Position numbers and translations under genes: made by a program. Below, piece by piece: positions 42,611 through 51,238 of a stretch of DNA of 64,000 bases. The stretch is from Rubrivivax sp. Its GTDB lineage: Bacteria > Pseudomonadota > Gammaproteobacteria > Burkholderiales > Burkholderiaceae_C. The stretch lies in the NCBI GenBank assembly GCA_030653385.1, contig JAURZM010000009.1, positions 100,443-164,442 on the forward strand, read 5' to 3'. Under the pieces are notes generated by a model. That model ran no database searches. It worked only from the letters and a program-made list of their open reading frames with translations, and was not told the DNA's origin. Position 1 is the stretch's first letter. Each line of letters begins with the position of its first letter.

Positions 42611-43797
42611 GCTTGCGCAAGCAGTTGCTGCTGGCCTTCGGGGTGCAGGGTGCCGGTGCAGCGTCGGTGCTGCTGGCCACGGTCTGGCTCGGTGCCGTGC
42701 AGGGGCCCGAGCAGCAAGGGGTCTTCAACCGCACCAAGGCCGAGATCGAGTTTGTCGCCGCGTTGACCTTGCTGGGTTTGCCGCAGGCGCTGTTTTTTTT
42801 CGTGCAGGCCGGTGGCATCAGCATGCAGCGGGCCTTGCGCTGGGCCGCGGGCAGTGTGGTGCTGGCGCTGCTGGCGGGTGCAGGCTACGCGGTGTCGCGG
42901 CAGTCAGGCGCGGTGGCTGCGGTGGCCATGGGCCTGGCCGTCGCGGCCTGTGTGTGCCACGGGCAGCTGCGTGCCTTGCTGCTGGTGGGCAAACGGTCGG
43001 CCTGGTTCAACGCCGTCACGGCACTGCCTCAGGTGCTGTTGCTGTTGGCCGTGGCCTGGGTCATCAGCGGGCCCGTCGACGACCATGCGCCGTGGCCGCT
43101 GGCCTTTCTGCTGGCCTTCGGCGTGGCGGCCGTGCTCGCGGCCTGGCGGCTGCACGTCACACGGCAGCCGCCGCGGCCGTCGACCGTGGCCTGGCATCAA
43201 CTGGCTCACTACGGCCTGGCGGCCTGGCTGCTGGCGGTGCTGAGCACCGGGGCCATGCTGCTGATGCAACGCTGGGTGGAGCTTCATGCCGGCGCCGCCG
43301 CGCTGGGCCAGTTCACGCTGGCGATGACCCTGGTGCTGGTGCCACTGGTGCCGATTGCCTACGCGGCACCACTGCTCTTTCGGCGCTGGATGGCCCAGCC
43401 TGCAGCCACCGGTCTGTGGCGCTGGTCGGCCGGCCTGTGTGGTGCGCTGCTGGCCTGTGCCGGTGCGGTCTGGCTGGGGGCCGCGGTCTGGCCCGATCTG
43501 GGTCTGGGCCCCGCCTACGATGGCACCACACGTGTGTTGGCCGTTTTGCTGGCCGGTGCAGCCGCCGAAGCGGCCTTGCGCTTGATGACGGTGCAGGCCG
43601 GCGCGCAAGGCCGGCCCTGGATGCCGGTGAGGGCCGAAGCTTTCCGGGGCGTGGTGCTGCTGCTGGGCTGGTTGCTGCCGCTGCCGCCGGGGCTGCTGCC
43701 GCTGTGTGCCGTGTGGTCGCTCGGTTGCTGGGCTGCAGCGGTGGCCCTGGTGTGGCCGGCACGTGCGCAGCGGCCGGTGCCGGGGGCGGCGCCATGA
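42607..43797 (+). CDS. Wzx-like polysaccharide flippase (multi-helix membrane protein), 396 aa
   Basis: About 10-12 hydrophobic segments without a soluble domain, beginning LRKQLLLAFGVQGAGAASVLLA, with EIEFVAALTLLGLPQALFFF. The size and pattern fit O-antigen flippases of the MOP superfamily, which move undecaprenyl-linked repeat units across the inner membrane. A TTG start overlaps the methyltransferase stop; the end overlaps the next glycosyltransferase. The call rests on topology and context and is not certain. Confidence 0.7.
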   Translation: MSLRKQLLLAFGVQGAGAASVLLATVWLGAVQGPEQQGVFNRTKAEIEFVAALTLLGLPQALFFFVQAGGISMQRALRWAAGSVVLALLAGAGYAVSRQSGAVAAVAMGLAVAACVCHGQLRALLLVGKRSAWFNAVTALPQVLLLLAVAWVISGPVDDHAPWPLAFLLAFGVAAVLAAWRLHVTRQPPRPSTVAWHQLAHYGLAAWLLAVLSTGAMLLMQRWVELHAGAAALGQFTLAMTLVLVPLVPIAYAAPLLFRRWMAQPAATGLWRWSAGLCGALLACAGAVWLGAAVWPDLGLGPAYDGTTRVLAVLLAGAAAEAALRLMTVQAGAQGRPWMPVRAEAFRGVVLLLGWLLPLPPGLLPLCAVWSLGCWAAAVALVWPARAQRPVPGAAP

Positions 43798-44891
43798 CCC
43801 GACTGGCCTTGCTGGGGCCGGCCAATTCCATCCACTTGCAGCGTTGGGCGCAGGCGCTGGTCAGCCGAGGGCACGATCTGCTGATCCTGTCGCAGAACCC
43901 CTGCGAGCGAAACCTGTTGCCGACGAATGCCGAGGTGCGCTGGTTGCCTCACAGCGGCAACGCAGGCTACTTCCTGAACGCCTGGTCGGTGCGGCGCTGG
44001 CTCACACAATGGCAGCCCCAGCTGCTGAACGCGCACTACGCCAGCGGATACGGCACCACCATGGCGCTGTGTGGATTCCAGCCCACGCTGCTGTCGGTCT
44101 GGGGCAGCGATGTGTTCGACTTCCCCAAGGAAAGTGCCGCCAAGCGGCAACTGCTGGTGTGGAATCTGAAACGTGCCACTGCGGTGGCGTCCACCAGCCA
44201 GGTCATGGCCAGGCAGGTGCAAAAGCTGACGCCCGCACGGCAGGTGGTGGCTGTGACGCCCTTTGGCGTCGACCTGGCCCGCTTTGCACCCGCACCCGGC
44301 CGGCAGGCCAGGCGGCCGCTGACGCTGGGCATCGTCAAGACCCTGGCACACAAATACGGTGTCGACCTCTTGCTGCGGGCGTTTGCAGAATTGGTCCAGG
44401 ACAAACAGGTGGCCGCTGCGCACCCGGCGCTGCGGCTGCGCATCGTGGGTGACGGTCCCGATCGCGCGGAGCTGCAGTCGCTGGCGCAGTCGCTTCGGTT
44501 GCAGCAACGGGTCGACTTCGCCGGAGCGGTGCCTCACGACGAGGTGCCGGAGGCGCTGCGCAGTTTCGACATCTACGCGGCACCCAGCCGCTTGGACAGC
44601 GAGAGCTTCGGCGTGGCCGTGATCGAGGCCAGCGCTTGTGGCTTGCCGGTGGTGGTCAGCGACGCTGGCGGGCTGCCCGAGGTGGTGCTGGACGGTCGCA
44701 CCGGCCTGGTGGTGCCGCGTGACGATGTGCCGGCGCTGTGCAAGGCACTGCGCAGGCTGGTGCTGGATGCCGGGCTGCGCCGGCGCCTGGGTCAGGCGGG
44801 CCGTGCCCATGTCGAAGCCACCTACGAGTGGAGCCACTGCGTGGACGTGATGGAGCAGGCCTACGATGCCGTGCTGGCGGGGCAGCCATGA
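43794..44891 (+). CDS. Glycosyltransferase, GT4 family, 365 aa
   Basis: GT-B fold retaining glycosyltransferase. The N-terminal Rossmann half contains LLSVWGSDVFDFPKES and AVTPFGVDLARF. The C-terminal half has IVGDGPDRAEL and the E-x7-E nucleotide-sugar motif in ESFGVAVIEASACGLPVVVSDAGG. It is probably an EPS or O-antigen assembly enzyme acting at the cytoplasmic face. Both ends overlap neighbours by four bases. Donor and acceptor are unknown. Confidence 0.9.
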   Translation: MTRLALLGPANSIHLQRWAQALVSRGHDLLILSQNPCERNLLPTNAEVRWLPHSGNAGYFLNAWSVRRWLTQWQPQLLNAHYASGYGTTMALCGFQPTLLSVWGSDVFDFPKESAAKRQLLVWNLKRATAVASTSQVMARQVQKLTPARQVVAVTPFGVDLARFAPAPGRQARRPLTLGIVKTLAHKYGVDLLLRAFAELVQDKQVAAAHPALRLRIVGDGPDRAELQSLAQSLRLQQRVDFAGAVPHDEVPEALRSFDIYAAPSRLDSESFGVAVIEASACGLPVVVSDAGGLPEVVLDGRTGLVVPRDDVPALCKALRRLVLDAGLRRRLGQAGRAHVEATYEWSHCVDVMEQAYDAVLAGQP

Positions 44892-45631
44892 AAAACGCCG
44901 ACCGCTGGAAGCCCAGCAAGTTCGAAGTCCGCCGGGGCCGCCTGCGCGGCACCCGCGATGTGCAGGAACTGGGCGCCGGCTCGCGACTCATCAGCGACCT
45001 GGTGGCCGCGCTGTACCAGCAGCATCTGCCGACCCATGCCCGTGGGCGCCTGCTGGACCTGGGCTGCGGCAAGGCCCCGCTGTACGGCACCTACGCGCCG
45101 CTGGTGGATGAGGTGGTCTGTGTGGACTGGGCCGACAGCGGCTGTGTCGACCTGGTGTGCGACCTGAGCCAGCCGCTGCCGCTGCCGGACGCCACTTTCG
45201 ACACCATCGTGTTCTCCGACGTGCTGGAACACCTGCCCGAGCCCGTGGCCGTGTGGCACGAGATGGCGCGTCTGTTGGCCCCGGGTGGACGCATCGTGCT
45301 GAACGTGCCCTTCTACTACTCGGTGCACGCCCACCCGCACGACTACGCCCGCTACACCCGCTTTGCGCTGGAACGTTTTGCGCAACTCAGCGGCCTGAGG
45401 GTGCTTCACCTGCAAGCCGTCGGTGGCCTGGTCGAGATCGGGGTCGACCTGCTGGCCAAGGCCCTGTCCAAGCTGCCGCTGCTGGGCCGGCCGCTGGCGG
45501 TGGGGCTGCAGTCCGTCGCGCTGGCCTTCGCACAGACGCGGCTGGGTGCGCGGCTGGCCGAACGTTCGGCCTGGCACTTTCCGCTGGGTTACTTCATGGT
45601 GGTCGAACGACCCGTGCAGGCCCCGCCATGA
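44888..45631 (+). CDS. SAM-dependent methyltransferase, 247 aa
   Basis: Class I methyltransferase with motif I LLDLGCGKAPLYG, IVFSDVLEHLPEP, LLAPGGRIVLNVPF, and HPHDYARYTRFALE downstream. The C-terminal half has two hydrophobic stretches that could contact a membrane-bound acceptor. It is embedded between two glycosyltransferases with four-base overlaps on both sides, so it most likely modifies a sugar of the growing unit. The acceptor is unknown. Confidence 0.82.
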   Translation: MKNADRWKPSKFEVRRGRLRGTRDVQELGAGSRLISDLVAALYQQHLPTHARGRLLDLGCGKAPLYGTYAPLVDEVVCVDWADSGCVDLVCDLSQPLPLPDATFDTIVFSDVLEHLPEPVAVWHEMARLLAPGGRIVLNVPFYYSVHAHPHDYARYTRFALERFAQLSGLRVLHLQAVGGLVEIGVDLLAKALSKLPLLGRPLAVGLQSVALAFAQTRLGARLAERSAWHFPLGYFMVVERPVQAPP

Positions 45632-46842
45632 ACATCCTCTACCTCAACCACTACGCCGGCAGCCCGGCGTTGGGCATGGAGTACCGGCCCTACTACCTGG
45701 CCCGCGAATGGGTGCGTGCCGGTCACCGCGTGCAGATGCTGGCGGCCGACTTTTCACACGTGCGCACGCAGCAGCCGCAGGCCGGCGATCAGGTGATCGA
45801 TGGCATTGTTTATCGCTGCTACGCCACCCCGCCCTACCAGGGCAATGGCCTGGGCCGCGTGAAGAACATCTGGGCCTTTCTGCGGGCCGTGTGGGCCGAC
45901 ACACCGCGCCTGGTGCGCGAGTTTTCGCCCCAGGTGGTGATTGCGTCCAGCACCTACCCGATGGACATCTGGGTCGCCCGCCGCATCGCCCGCCTGGCGC
46001 GGGCCAAGCTGGTGTTCGAGGTGCACGACCTGTGGCCGCTGAGCCCCATCGAACTGTCGGGCATGTCGCGCTGGCACCCCTTTGCGCTGCTGTGCCAGGC
46101 CGCCGAAGACGCCGCCTACCGCAACGCCGACGTGGTGGTCAGCATGCTGCCCAAAGTGCAGGGCCACATGGCCGGCCGCGGGCTGGACCTGAAGAAGCTG
46201 CACATCGTGCCCAACGGCATCACGCTGGACGAATGGCAGGGCCAGCCGCCGCCGCTGCGCGAAGACGTTTTGCAGGCCTTGGCAGCGGCCCGAGCCGCCG
46301 GCCACACCGTGGTGGGCTATGCCGGTTCGATGGGCCTGCCCAATGCGCTGGACACGCTGCTGGACGCGGCTGCGCTGCTGAAGCACGAGCCCCTGCACAT
46401 CGTGCTGGTGGGCGGCGGCCACGAACAGGCGCGTCTGGCACAGCGTGCCGCAGCCGAAGGCCTGTCGAAGGTGTGTTTCCTGCCGCCCATCCCCAAGGCC
46501 CAGGTGCCGGCCTTCCTGGCCGGTGTGGACATTGCCTACATCGGCTGGCAGCGGGTGCCCATCTACCGTTTCGGCATCGCCCCCAACAAGCTGATGGACT
46601 ACATGATGGCGCGCTGCGCCGTGTTGCATGCGGTGGAAGCCGGCAACGACCCGGTGGCCGAAGCCGCTGCGGGCCTGACGGTGGCACCCGACTCGCCGGC
46701 CGACGTGGCGCAAGGCCTGCTGAAGCTGGCCGCGCTGCCTGCCGAAGAGCGCCGCGCGATGGGCGAACGGGGTCGCAACTTCGTGCTGGCCCACCACACC
46801 TACCCCGTGCTCGCGCAGCGTTTCCTGGAGGCGCTGAAGTGA
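45628..46842 (+). CDS. Glycosyltransferase, GT4 family (WbuB-like), 404 aa
   Basis: GT-B enzyme resembling WbuB-type fucosamine transferases. Features are YLNHYAGSPALGMEYRPYYL at the N-terminus, VFEVHDLWPLSPIEL, the donor-side motif IVPNGITLDEW, and GYAGSMGLPNALDTLL. The usual E-x7-E is replaced by NKLMDYMMARCAV, as in the WbuB subfamily. The nucleotide sugar is probably an amino-deoxy sugar. It overlaps both neighbours. Confidence 0.88.
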   Translation: MNILYLNHYAGSPALGMEYRPYYLAREWVRAGHRVQMLAADFSHVRTQQPQAGDQVIDGIVYRCYATPPYQGNGLGRVKNIWAFLRAVWADTPRLVREFSPQVVIASSTYPMDIWVARRIARLARAKLVFEVHDLWPLSPIELSGMSRWHPFALLCQAAEDAAYRNADVVVSMLPKVQGHMAGRGLDLKKLHIVPNGITLDEWQGQPPPLREDVLQALAAARAAGHTVVGYAGSMGLPNALDTLLDAAALLKHEPLHIVLVGGGHEQARLAQRAAAEGLSKVCFLPPIPKAQVPAFLAGVDIAYIGWQRVPIYRFGIAPNKLMDYMMARCAVLHAVEAGNDPVAEAAAGLTVAPDSPADVAQGLLKLAALPAEERRAMGERGRNFVLAHHTYPVLAQRFLEALK

Positions 46843-47531
46843 GCGTGGACCACGAGCCCGACCGTGTCGCCGAGCGTTACGCGCGCCGCCAGCGCCCCGA
46901 CCGCTACGCCATCGGCAGCCCCGGTGTGCGGCCGATGCTGGCCGAGCGTCAGGTCGCGCTGCGCCGCTTGCTGGCCGGGCTGGACCTGCCCACGCTGCGT
47001 CTGGTCGAGGTGGGCTGCGGCAGCGGCGGCAACCTGCTGGAACTGATGCAGCTGGGTTTTGTGGCCGAACACCTGCAGGGCATCGAGTTGCTGCCCGAGC
47101 GCCTGGCCCAGGCGCGTGCGCAACTGCCGCCAGCGCTGCAACTGCTGGCGGGCGATGCCAGCCAGGCGCCCATCGCGCCGGCCAGCCAGGACATCGTCTA
47201 TGCATCCACCGTCTTTTCGTCGCTGCTCGACTCTGGCTTCCAGCACCAGATGGCCCAGGCCATGTGGTCCTGGCTGAAACCCGGCGGCGCCGTGCTCTGG
47301 TACGACTTCACCGTCAACAATCCGCGCAACCCCGATGTGCGTGGCGTGCCGCTGTTGCGCTTGCAGACGTTGTTCCCGCAAGGCCGGCTCAGCCACCACC
47401 GCGTGACCCTGGCCCCGCCGCTGGCGCGCGCCGTTTGCCGCGTCCACCCAGCGCTGTATGGTGTGTTCAACACCCTGCCGCTGCTGCGCACGCATGTGCT
47501 GGCCTGGGTGGAAAAGCCGCGCGCCGGATAA
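46839..47531 (+). CDS. SAM-dependent methyltransferase, 230 aa
   Basis: Class I methyltransferase with [14 protein letters not shown] as motif [29 protein letters not shown], and [25 protein letters not shown]. The last segment is typical of methyltransferases found in bacterial polysaccharide loci. It begins with GTG overlapping the preceding stop (GTGA). A GATAAT at 47527-47532, in its stop region, may be a promoter for the next gene. Confidence 0.82.
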   Translation: MSVDHEPDRVAERYARRQRPDRYAIGSPGVRPMLAERQVALRRLLAGLDLPTLRLVEVGCGSGGNLLELMQLGFVAEHLQGIELLPERLAQARAQLPPALQLLAGDASQAPIAPASQDIVYASTVFSSLLDSGFQHQMAQAMWSWLKPGGAVLWYDFTVNNPRNPDVRGVPLLRLQTLFPQGRLSHHRVTLAPPLARAVCRVHPALYGVFNTLPLLRTHVLAWVEKPRAG

Positions 47532-47532
47532 T
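47527..47532 (+). promoter_or_regulatory. -10-like GATAAT before the DegT aminotransferase gene
   Basis: GATAAT ends six bases before ATG 47539 and contains the TAA stop of the methyltransferase. It could start a leaderless transcript of the aminotransferase, phosphosugar transferase and dehydratase genes separately from the upstream genes. Confidence 0.45.
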
Positions 47533-47538
47533 TCCGCG

Positions 47539-48699
47539 ATGACCGCTCCATTCCTGCCATTTGCCCTGCCCGAGATCGGCGAAGAAGAGATCGCCGAGGT
47601 GGTGGACACGCTGAGGTCCGGCTGGGTGACCACGGGCCCCAAGGCCAAACGTTTCGAAGCCGACTTCGCTGCCTTCCTGGGAGACCCGGCGCTGCACACG
47701 GTCGCCGTCAACAGCGCCACCGCCGGCCTGCACCTGGCGCTGGAAGCGCTGGGCATCGGTCCCGGCGACGAGGTCATCACCACCACCCACACCTTCACCG
47801 CCACCGCCGAGGTGGTGCGCTACCTGGGTGCCGACGTGAAGCTGGTGGACATCGATCCGGCCACGCTGAACATCGACCCGGCGGCCGTCGAGGCGGCGAT
47901 CGGCCCCCGCACCAAGGCCATCGTGCCGGTGCACTACGCCGGCCTGGCGGCCGACATGCCGGCCATCCTGGCCATCGCCAGGCGGCACGGCCTGAAGGTG
48001 GTGGAAGACGCGGCCCACGCCCTGCCCACCACCAGCGGCGGTCAACTGGTGGGCACGCTGGGCAGCGACGCCACGGTGTTCAGTTTCTACGCCAACAAGA
48101 CCATCACCACCGGTGAGGGCGGCATGCTGGTGACCCGCGATCCCGCCCTGGCCCAGCGCGCGCGCGTGATGCGACTGCACGGCATGAACCGCGACGCCTT
48201 CGACCGCTTCACCGCCAAGGTGCCCAGCTGGACCTACGAAGTTGTGGCGCCGGGCTTCAAGTACAACCTGACCGACATTGCCGCGGCGCTGGGCATTCAC
48301 CAGCTGCGGCGGGCCCACGCTTTCCAGCAGCGCCGTGAGCAGATCGCCGCGCTGTACGAAGCCGGCCTGGCCGGGCTGCCGGTGGTCCCCGCACCGCGTG
48401 CGCCGGCAGGACAGACCCATGCCTGGCACCTGTACGCCGTCCGCCTGGCCGACGGTGCCGGCATCGAACGTGACCGTTTCATCGAACGCCTGTTCGACGC
48501 CGGCATCGGCTGCAGCGTGCACTACATCCCGCTGCACCTGCACCCCTACTGGCGCGACCGCTACGGCCTGCAGCCCGCGCTGTTCCCGCACAGCCAGCAC
48601 GCCTACGAACGGCTGGTGAGCCTGCCGCTGTACACACGCATGACCGACGCCGACGTGCAGCGCGTGGTGCAGGCCGTGCGCCAGGCGCTGGCCGCCTGA
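47539..48699 (+). CDS. DegT/DnrJ/EryC1 family PLP aminotransferase, 386 aa
   Basis: Sugar-nucleotide aminotransferase. The signature [24 protein letters not shown], and the PLP Lys in [16 protein letters not shown] are present. With the CapD-like 4,6-dehydratase encoded two genes downstream it would convert a UDP-4-keto-6-deoxy-GlcNAc to the 4-amino sugar, as PglE or PseC-type enzymes do. This differs from WlbC at the sugar position inferred. It is the first gene of a probable three-gene set. Confidence 0.88.
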   Translation: MTAPFLPFALPEIGEEEIAEVVDTLRSGWVTTGPKAKRFEADFAAFLGDPALHTVAVNSATAGLHLALEALGIGPGDEVITTTHTFTATAEVVRYLGADVKLVDIDPATLNIDPAAVEAAIGPRTKAIVPVHYAGLAADMPAILAIARRHGLKVVEDAAHALPTTSGGQLVGTLGSDATVFSFYANKTITTGEGGMLVTRDPALAQRARVMRLHGMNRDAFDRFTAKVPSWTYEVVAPGFKYNLTDIAAALGIHQLRRAHAFQQRREQIAALYEAGLAGLPVVPAPRAPAGQTHAWHLYAVRLADGAGIERDRFIERLFDAGIGCSVHYIPLHLHPYWRDRYGLQPALFPHSQHAYERLVSLPLYTRMTDADVQRVVQAVRQALAA

Positions 48700-48720
48700 G
48701 GCCTGGGCACCCAGACCACC

Positions 48721-49314
48721 GTGGCCAAACGTGCCTTCGACCTGCTGGGTGCCACGCTGGCCCTGCTGCTGCTGTCGCCGGTGATGCTGGCGGTGGCGCT
48801 GTGGGTCAAGCTCGACTCACCCGGCACGGTGTTCTACCGGCAGCAGCGCGTGGGCCGCCACGGCGTGCCCTTTGCCATCCACAAGTTCCGCACCATGCGC
48901 GCCGACGCGCAGGGCCTGCCGCTGACCGTGGGCGACGACCCGCGCATCACCCGCGCCGGCCGCTGGCTGCGGCGCACACGGCTGGACGAACTGCCGCAGC
49001 TCATCGACGTGCTGCTGGGCCACATGAGCCTGGTCGGCCCGCGCCCCGAAGTGCCGCGTTACGTGGCGCTGTACCCGCCGGCGCTGCGCGAACGGGCGCT
49101 GTCGGTGCGCCCCGGGCTCACCGACCCGGCATCGCTGGCCTGGATCGACGAAGCCGCGCAGCTGGCCCGCGCGGCCGACCCCGAACGCGAGTACGTCGAG
49201 GTCATCCTGCCGGCCAAGCTGCAACACGCCGCCGACTACGCCGACCGCGCCACGCTGGCCACCGACCTGCAGGTGCTGTGGCGCACGGTGCGTGTGTTGT
49301 GGCGCAGCGCATGA
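48721..49314 (+). CDS. Initiating phosphosugar transferase (PglC/WcaJ-core family), 197 aa
   Basis: Small monotopic phosphoglycosyl transferase that moves sugar-1-phosphate from UDP-sugar to undecaprenyl phosphate. It starts KRAFDLLGATLALLLLSPVML with the re-entrant helix and has KFRTMRADA, RLDELPQLIDVL and VGPRPEVPRYV, all expected motifs. The length is like PglC (about 200 aa), without the N-terminal five-helix domain of WbaP. GTG start at 48721. Its neighbours imply a bacillosamine-type sugar as substrate. Confidence 0.92.
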   Translation: MAKRAFDLLGATLALLLLSPVMLAVALWVKLDSPGTVFYRQQRVGRHGVPFAIHKFRTMRADAQGLPLTVGDDPRITRAGRWLRRTRLDELPQLIDVLLGHMSLVGPRPEVPRYVALYPPALRERALSVRPGLTDPASLAWIDEAAQLARAADPEREYVEVILPAKLQHAADYADRATLATDLQVLWRTVRVLWRSA

Positions 49315-49345
49315 AGCCGGTGCGGCGCTGGCGGCGATCGAGGTC

Positions 49346-51238
49346 ATGACACAAACTGCCAACCCCTGGGTGCAGCTGGATCTGCTGCTGGCCCGGCTGC
49401 GGCCGCACCGCGAGCCGCTGACCGCGCTGGTCGACGCCGCCGTGGTGGCCGTGTGCTGGCACGCCACCTACCTGTTCCGCCTGGGCTTCGAGCGCTGGTT
49501 GACCGTGCGGCCGGACTACGACAACTGGGTGCTGCTGGGTGTGGTGCTGGCCTATGCCGCGGCCAGCTGGGTCTTCAAGGTGCCGCAAGGCATGTGGCGC
49601 TTTTCGGGCTTTGGCGAGATCAAGCGCATGACACTGGCCTGCGTGGTGGCCGGCCTGCTGGCCGCCGCCGTGGTCATGGGCCTGGGCCTGGTGAAGGTGC
49701 CCCGGGCCGTGCTGGCGCTGCACCCGGTGGTCACGCTGATGGGCCTGGCGCTGGTGCGCATCGCCTACCGCATGACCTACGAACACGCGCGCACACGCAT
49801 CGCGGGGCGCGATGGCGAGATCCGGCGTGCCATCGTGCTGGGCGCGGGCGAAGCGGCACGCCTGCTGCTGGCCGGCTTGCAGCAACAGGGCTGGGTGGTG
49901 CTGGGCCTGCTGGACGACGACCCCAGCAAACACGGCGCGCGCATCAACGGCGTGCCGGTGCTGGGGCCGCTGGACGCCTTGAAGGGCAAGCCCAGCTGGG
50001 GCACCGCCACGCACGTGGTGGTGGCGCTGCCGGCGGCCACACCCGCGCAGCGCCGGCGTGCGCTGGACCTGGCCGCCGGCACCGGGCTGCCGGTGCTGAC
50101 GGTGCCCAGTGCCGACGAACTGCGCACCGGCCAGACTCGTGTCGAGCGGCTGCGCGACATCGAAGCCGAAGACCTGCTGGGCCGCGAACCGGTGGTGCTG
50201 GACGAAGCCGGCATCGCCGCCACGCTGCGCGGCAAGACCGTGCTGATCACCGGCGCCGGCGGCAGCATCGGCAGCGAACTGTGCCGCCAGGTGGCGCGGT
50301 TCGCGCCGGCACGGCTGGTGCTGCTGGAACTGAGCGAGTTCAACCTCTACACCATCGAGCAGGAACTGGGCGACAGTTTCCCGGCGCTGGAACTGGTGCG
50401 CTTGATCGGCGACGTGAAAGACCTGGCCCAGATGCGGGCCCTGTTCGGCACCTGGCGCCCGCACGTGGTCTTCCATGCCGCGGCCTACAAACACGTGCCG
50501 CTGATGGAAGCCCACAACGCCGCCGCCGCTTTGCGCAACAACACCCTGGGCACCTACCACGCGGCGCTGGCCGCGGCCGAGGTGGGCGCCGAACGTTTTG
50601 TGCTGATCAGCACCGACAAGGCCGTCAACCCGACCAATGTGATGGGCGCCACCAAGCGCGCCGCCGAGATGGTGATCAGCGCGCTGGCGGCACAGGAAAC
50701 CGGCACCCGGTTCATGGCGGTGCGCTTTGGCAACGTGCTGGGCAGCAGCGGCAGCGTGATCCCGAAGTTCAAGGAGCAGATCGCCAAGGGCGGCCCGGTC
50801 ACCGTGACCCACCCCGACATCATTCGTTACTTCATGACGATTCCCGAAGCGGCGCGCCTGGTGCTGCAGGCGGCCGCCATTGGTGAGAGCGGGCAGGTGC
50901 TGGTGCTGGACATGGGTGAACCGGTGAAGATCGTCGACCTGGCGCGCGACCTGATCCGGCTGGCGGGGCACACACCCGACGAGATCGCGATCGTGTTTTC
51001 GGGGCTGCGGCCGGGGGAGAAGTTGTACGAGGAACTGCTGGCGGACGACGACACGAGTGTGCCGACTGGGGTGGTGAGGTTGCGGCTGGCGCGCCTTGAA
51101 CTCCGGGGCCAGGCCGTTCGGGGCCTGCTGGACCTGGCCGCCGGGCTGTCATCTGCAACCATTGGCGACGATGCCGTGCGCCTGGCGCTTCACCTTGCGG
51201 TGCCCGAGTACCGCGTGAACACGGAGGACGCGGCGTGA
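49346..51238 (+). CDS. CapD/PglF/WbpM-like nucleoside-diphosphate-sugar 4,6-dehydratase, 630 aa
   Basis: Membrane-anchored UDP-GlcNAc 4,6-dehydratase. Residues 1-135 carry about four transmembrane helices; an N-terminal Rossmann-like CoA-binding-type domain (AIVLGAGEAARLLLAGL) follows, then the catalytic SDR domain with TGAGGSIGSEL and STDKAVNPTNVMGATKR, where the Asp-Lys pair and Met...Lys replace the classical Tyr catalyst as in this family. The length matches WbpM/PglF. GTGA overlap with the next gene. Confidence 0.92.
   Translation: MTQTANPWVQLDLLLARLRPHREPLTALVDAAVVAVCWHATYLFRLGFERWLTVRPDYDNWVLLGVVLAYAAASWVFKVPQGMWRFSGFGEIKRMTLACVVAGLLAAAVVMGLGLVKVPRAVLALHPVVTLMGLALVRIAYRMTYEHARTRIAGRDGEIRRAIVLGAGEAARLLLAGLQQQGWVVLGLLDDDPSKHGARINGVPVLGPLDALKGKPSWGTATHVVVALPAATPAQRRRALDLAAGTGLPVLTVPSADELRTGQTRVERLRDIEAEDLLGREPVVLDEAGIAATLRGKTVLITGAGGSIGSELCRQVARFAPARLVLLELSEFNLYTIEQELGDSFPALELVRLIGDVKDLAQMRALFGTWRPHVVFHAAAYKHVPLMEAHNAAAALRNNTLGTYHAALAAAEVGAERFVLISTDKAVNPTNVMGATKRAAEMVISALAAQETGTRFMAVRFGNVLGSSGSVIPKFKEQIAKGGPVTVTHPDIIRYFMTIPEAARLVLQAAAIGESGQVLVLDMGEPVKIVDLARDLIRLAGHTPDEIAIVFSGLRPGEKLYEELLADDDTSVPTGVVRLRLARLELRGQAVRGLLDLAAGLSSATIGDDAVRLALHLAVPEYRVNTEDAA

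Noticed and set aside
47539..48699. Second copy of WlbC
   Set aside because: It is in the DegT family, but its motifs ([15 protein letters not shown]) and neighbours fit a 4-aminotransferase of the PglE type rather than the 3-aminotransferase WlbC.
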